Assembly (NCBI GenBank): GCA_963576475.1 | Contig: OY754982.1 | Coordinates: 17,840,217 to 17,904,216 of the forward strand | Source of the DNA: Molanna angustata | Lineage: Eukaryota > Arthropoda > Insecta > Trichoptera > Molannidae | Direction: 5' to 3' | Length of the DNA stretch: 64,000 nucleotides | Part shown: piece by piece, positions 54,001 through 57,000 of the stretch | How positions within the stretch are numbered: the stretch's first letter is position 1 | Layout: each line of letters opens with the position of its first letter | Position numbers and translations under genes: made by a program | The notes under the pieces: generated by a model | The model's input: only the letters and a program-made list of their open reading frames with translations | What the model was told of the DNA's origin: nothing | The model's database searches: none

Positions 54001-57000
54001 CTGCGCTTTGGTTTCCCTCTGGATCTTGTACCCGGCACACCCAAGTTTTTGGCTACGTTTCCTTTTTATTCCAGTGGTCTTCTACAAACATGTCCGTACC
54101 ATCTTAATCTATTTTCTTGGAGCTGCTCGGATATATCGCGCATTCCTAGGCCTTCTCGTATATGACGGTTTCTCATTTTATCCAGCCTAATCGATACGAA
54201 AGAAAAATTGAAATATTTATACCAAAAATAATTTAATATTAGTACCTAACCTATATTTTCATCATCATTGGCACTACAGTCCGCTACGGACCCTGGTCTC
54301 CTCCAGAAATCGTCTACATCCCGCCCTATTGACCGCCAGTCTTCTCCAATTTATCAGTTCCATTTCTCTTGTATCGCACAGCGCGTCCTGCTCCAGCCAT
54401 CTCAACCTAGGTCTGCATCTACTTCTTCTGCCTTCGGGACAGGTGTCTAATACCTTTTTAGTAATACGGTCATCATCCATCCGGCAAATATGTCCAAGTC
54501 AACGTAGGCGCAGAATTTTAATAAATTGGACTACATTCGTTTCGTTGTACATTGCCTCTAACTCATGATTATACCGTATTCTCCAGGCCCCTCCATCGTT
54601 AGTTGGGCCAAGAATTTTCCTTTATATCTTCCTTTCAAACATCAATAACATTCTTTCGTCCTTTTTAATCAGTGCCCTACATTCTGCTCCGTATGTCAGG
54701 ACTGGTCGGAGAAGAGTTTTATATACAAGGACCTTAGTATTTCGCGAGATTAGTCTTGACTTGAGATGTTTGAGTAGCCCGTAGTAACATCTATTAGCCA
54801 CTTATTTTATTGTCCGAGGAGTTCCTATACTTAAAAAAGTACCTACCTATATTGAGTATATTTTAAGTATACAAATAATGGTGGTGCAAATTGCAGTAGT
54901 TGATATTGTAAAATGTGCTGTTATTTTTATGATACGACACGCAAATGTAAAAAATAACAATAATAATATCACGAAAAGATTTTACGGTTGTTTGTTCTAT
55001 TGAAATGAAACGTCTGTTTCCAAAACATCTTATGAATGCTGTGAATGGCGTGGATTTTGACACGATAAGAGATTCACACAACACACAGCACACCAGCACG
55101 ACAGTCATCAATAAGAGATATGTAAGTGTAAGTACCTACCTATATAAATAATATTATCTTAGTAGCAAACGATTCAATGGGTCGTGTTACTTATTCTGCA
55201 AAAGAAACGAGATAATTTCGTAAACGGCAATATATTTATATACCTACCACACCACAGTAAACGAACAGTTAGCGCGCTCGATCGTGTCGGCACAATTTTT
55301 TTATGTATCCAATCCAGTCATAACAAGACTCTAATACCTAACCGAAGACGGCATTATAACGCTAAATCTAGTGACTGAAAACAATCATCATATCAAAACC
55401 GCCTAATGCACTATGAAGTTATATGTAAGTAAGGGTAACTATCGAGTGCGTTAAAAAGGGTTTAGGTATACGTGATATAATAATCGGAAACCCAAAATTT
55501 GATATTTTATTGCAATTTAAGAACAAATCAGACTTTAAACTATATCGGTCATTCACTTTGATTTTATGCACCTTTTAAGCATATAAAACAATTATCTCTC
55601 TAAGACAAATAGTTATGTAGTAGTTTAAAAAATGTTATTTTGAATAAAACTTTTATAAGGGAATTTAAGCTGAATTTTAAAATGTTGAAAATACTTACGG
55701 TATTTTTTTAGAAACACTGTTTAACATATTAGAGAAATTCGATTTCATTTATTTATTTATTTGGCACAATACATTATTACATTATACACCGTTAAGTACC
55801 TATAACAACAAAATAATTTCAAGATTACAGTGACAATATATCCTAAATTTAATGCTAGGTTACTATTAAAGGTTTAAAGTAAGCTGGTACTAGCAATTAT
55901 GCTCCAGGAGGATACAAATTTCAAAATGCGATGTTTAGATTTATACGCTCTCTTAAATGAGAGTATAGGTAGAATACTGATTTTTTGCTGTAGGTATACA
56001 GAGGTTTTTTTGAATATACCGTAGATTTTTGATTCGTAAAGGCTTTCTTTCTCTCACTGCAGAAGATGGGCATCTTATATCTCTTTTCGTTACTTGTATA
56101 CCTACCACCTATCAAACGGTTCTTTATTTATGTACAGATTTTATAGGTTATTTTAAGTAGGTACTAGGTATACAGCTTTTTTAGAATAGTGTTTAAAATT
56201 GTATTTTTTCCTTGTTGGATAGTTTGAAATCGAACTATACTTTTCAGATACTTACATATTTTATATATTTTGAAAATTTATATAGGTATCTATAAAAAAG
56301 TTCAAAAACTTTTTTTGGCTATTAGATCAAGTAATTATAGCTAGTTGCATGTAACACATGAGATCCAACTGTCGATAGCGATAGTATGTATAGTTGGAGA
56401 ATAAGTACCAAACTATAAACCCATAAATACAAATTATTTAATATTTTAAGATATTTGGTTTTCTATAGGTACAACACATGTACCTAGGTATGTACCTATG
56501 TCAAGATAGGATAGTATGGAGGTCAGTCCTTTGATCCTACAGAATATGAAAACAGCATGATGGTATGTATGTATGTATGTTTGGAGATTAGTATCAAACA
56601 ATTAAGTCTTCTTAGATATTGTGTATAGGCGACTGCCATACAAATTGTATGAAGCAATGTCGTCACTAAATTCAATTTTTATAAAACTTGTTAAAAAAAT
56701 TTGAGATGTGCAACCTATCACAATTATAATATTTTTTATAGAAAATTAAATTTTCTAGTTGGGGTGTTTCGGCTTTTTTCGATATTTTTAAAAAATTTGG
56801 AAATATAGGCAGTTAAACTCATAAATTTATCATAAAAAAAATATTTTTCTTAATAAAAAATGTTTGAGAAACCCTGGAATTAAAAAAAAACTTATTTAAG
56901 ATTTTGTATTTGTCTATGTTTATACCAATTTTCAGCGTTCTAGCTTTTATGGTTTCTGAGATATATGGAAAAATAAATAAAAATTTCAAAAGTTGATAAC

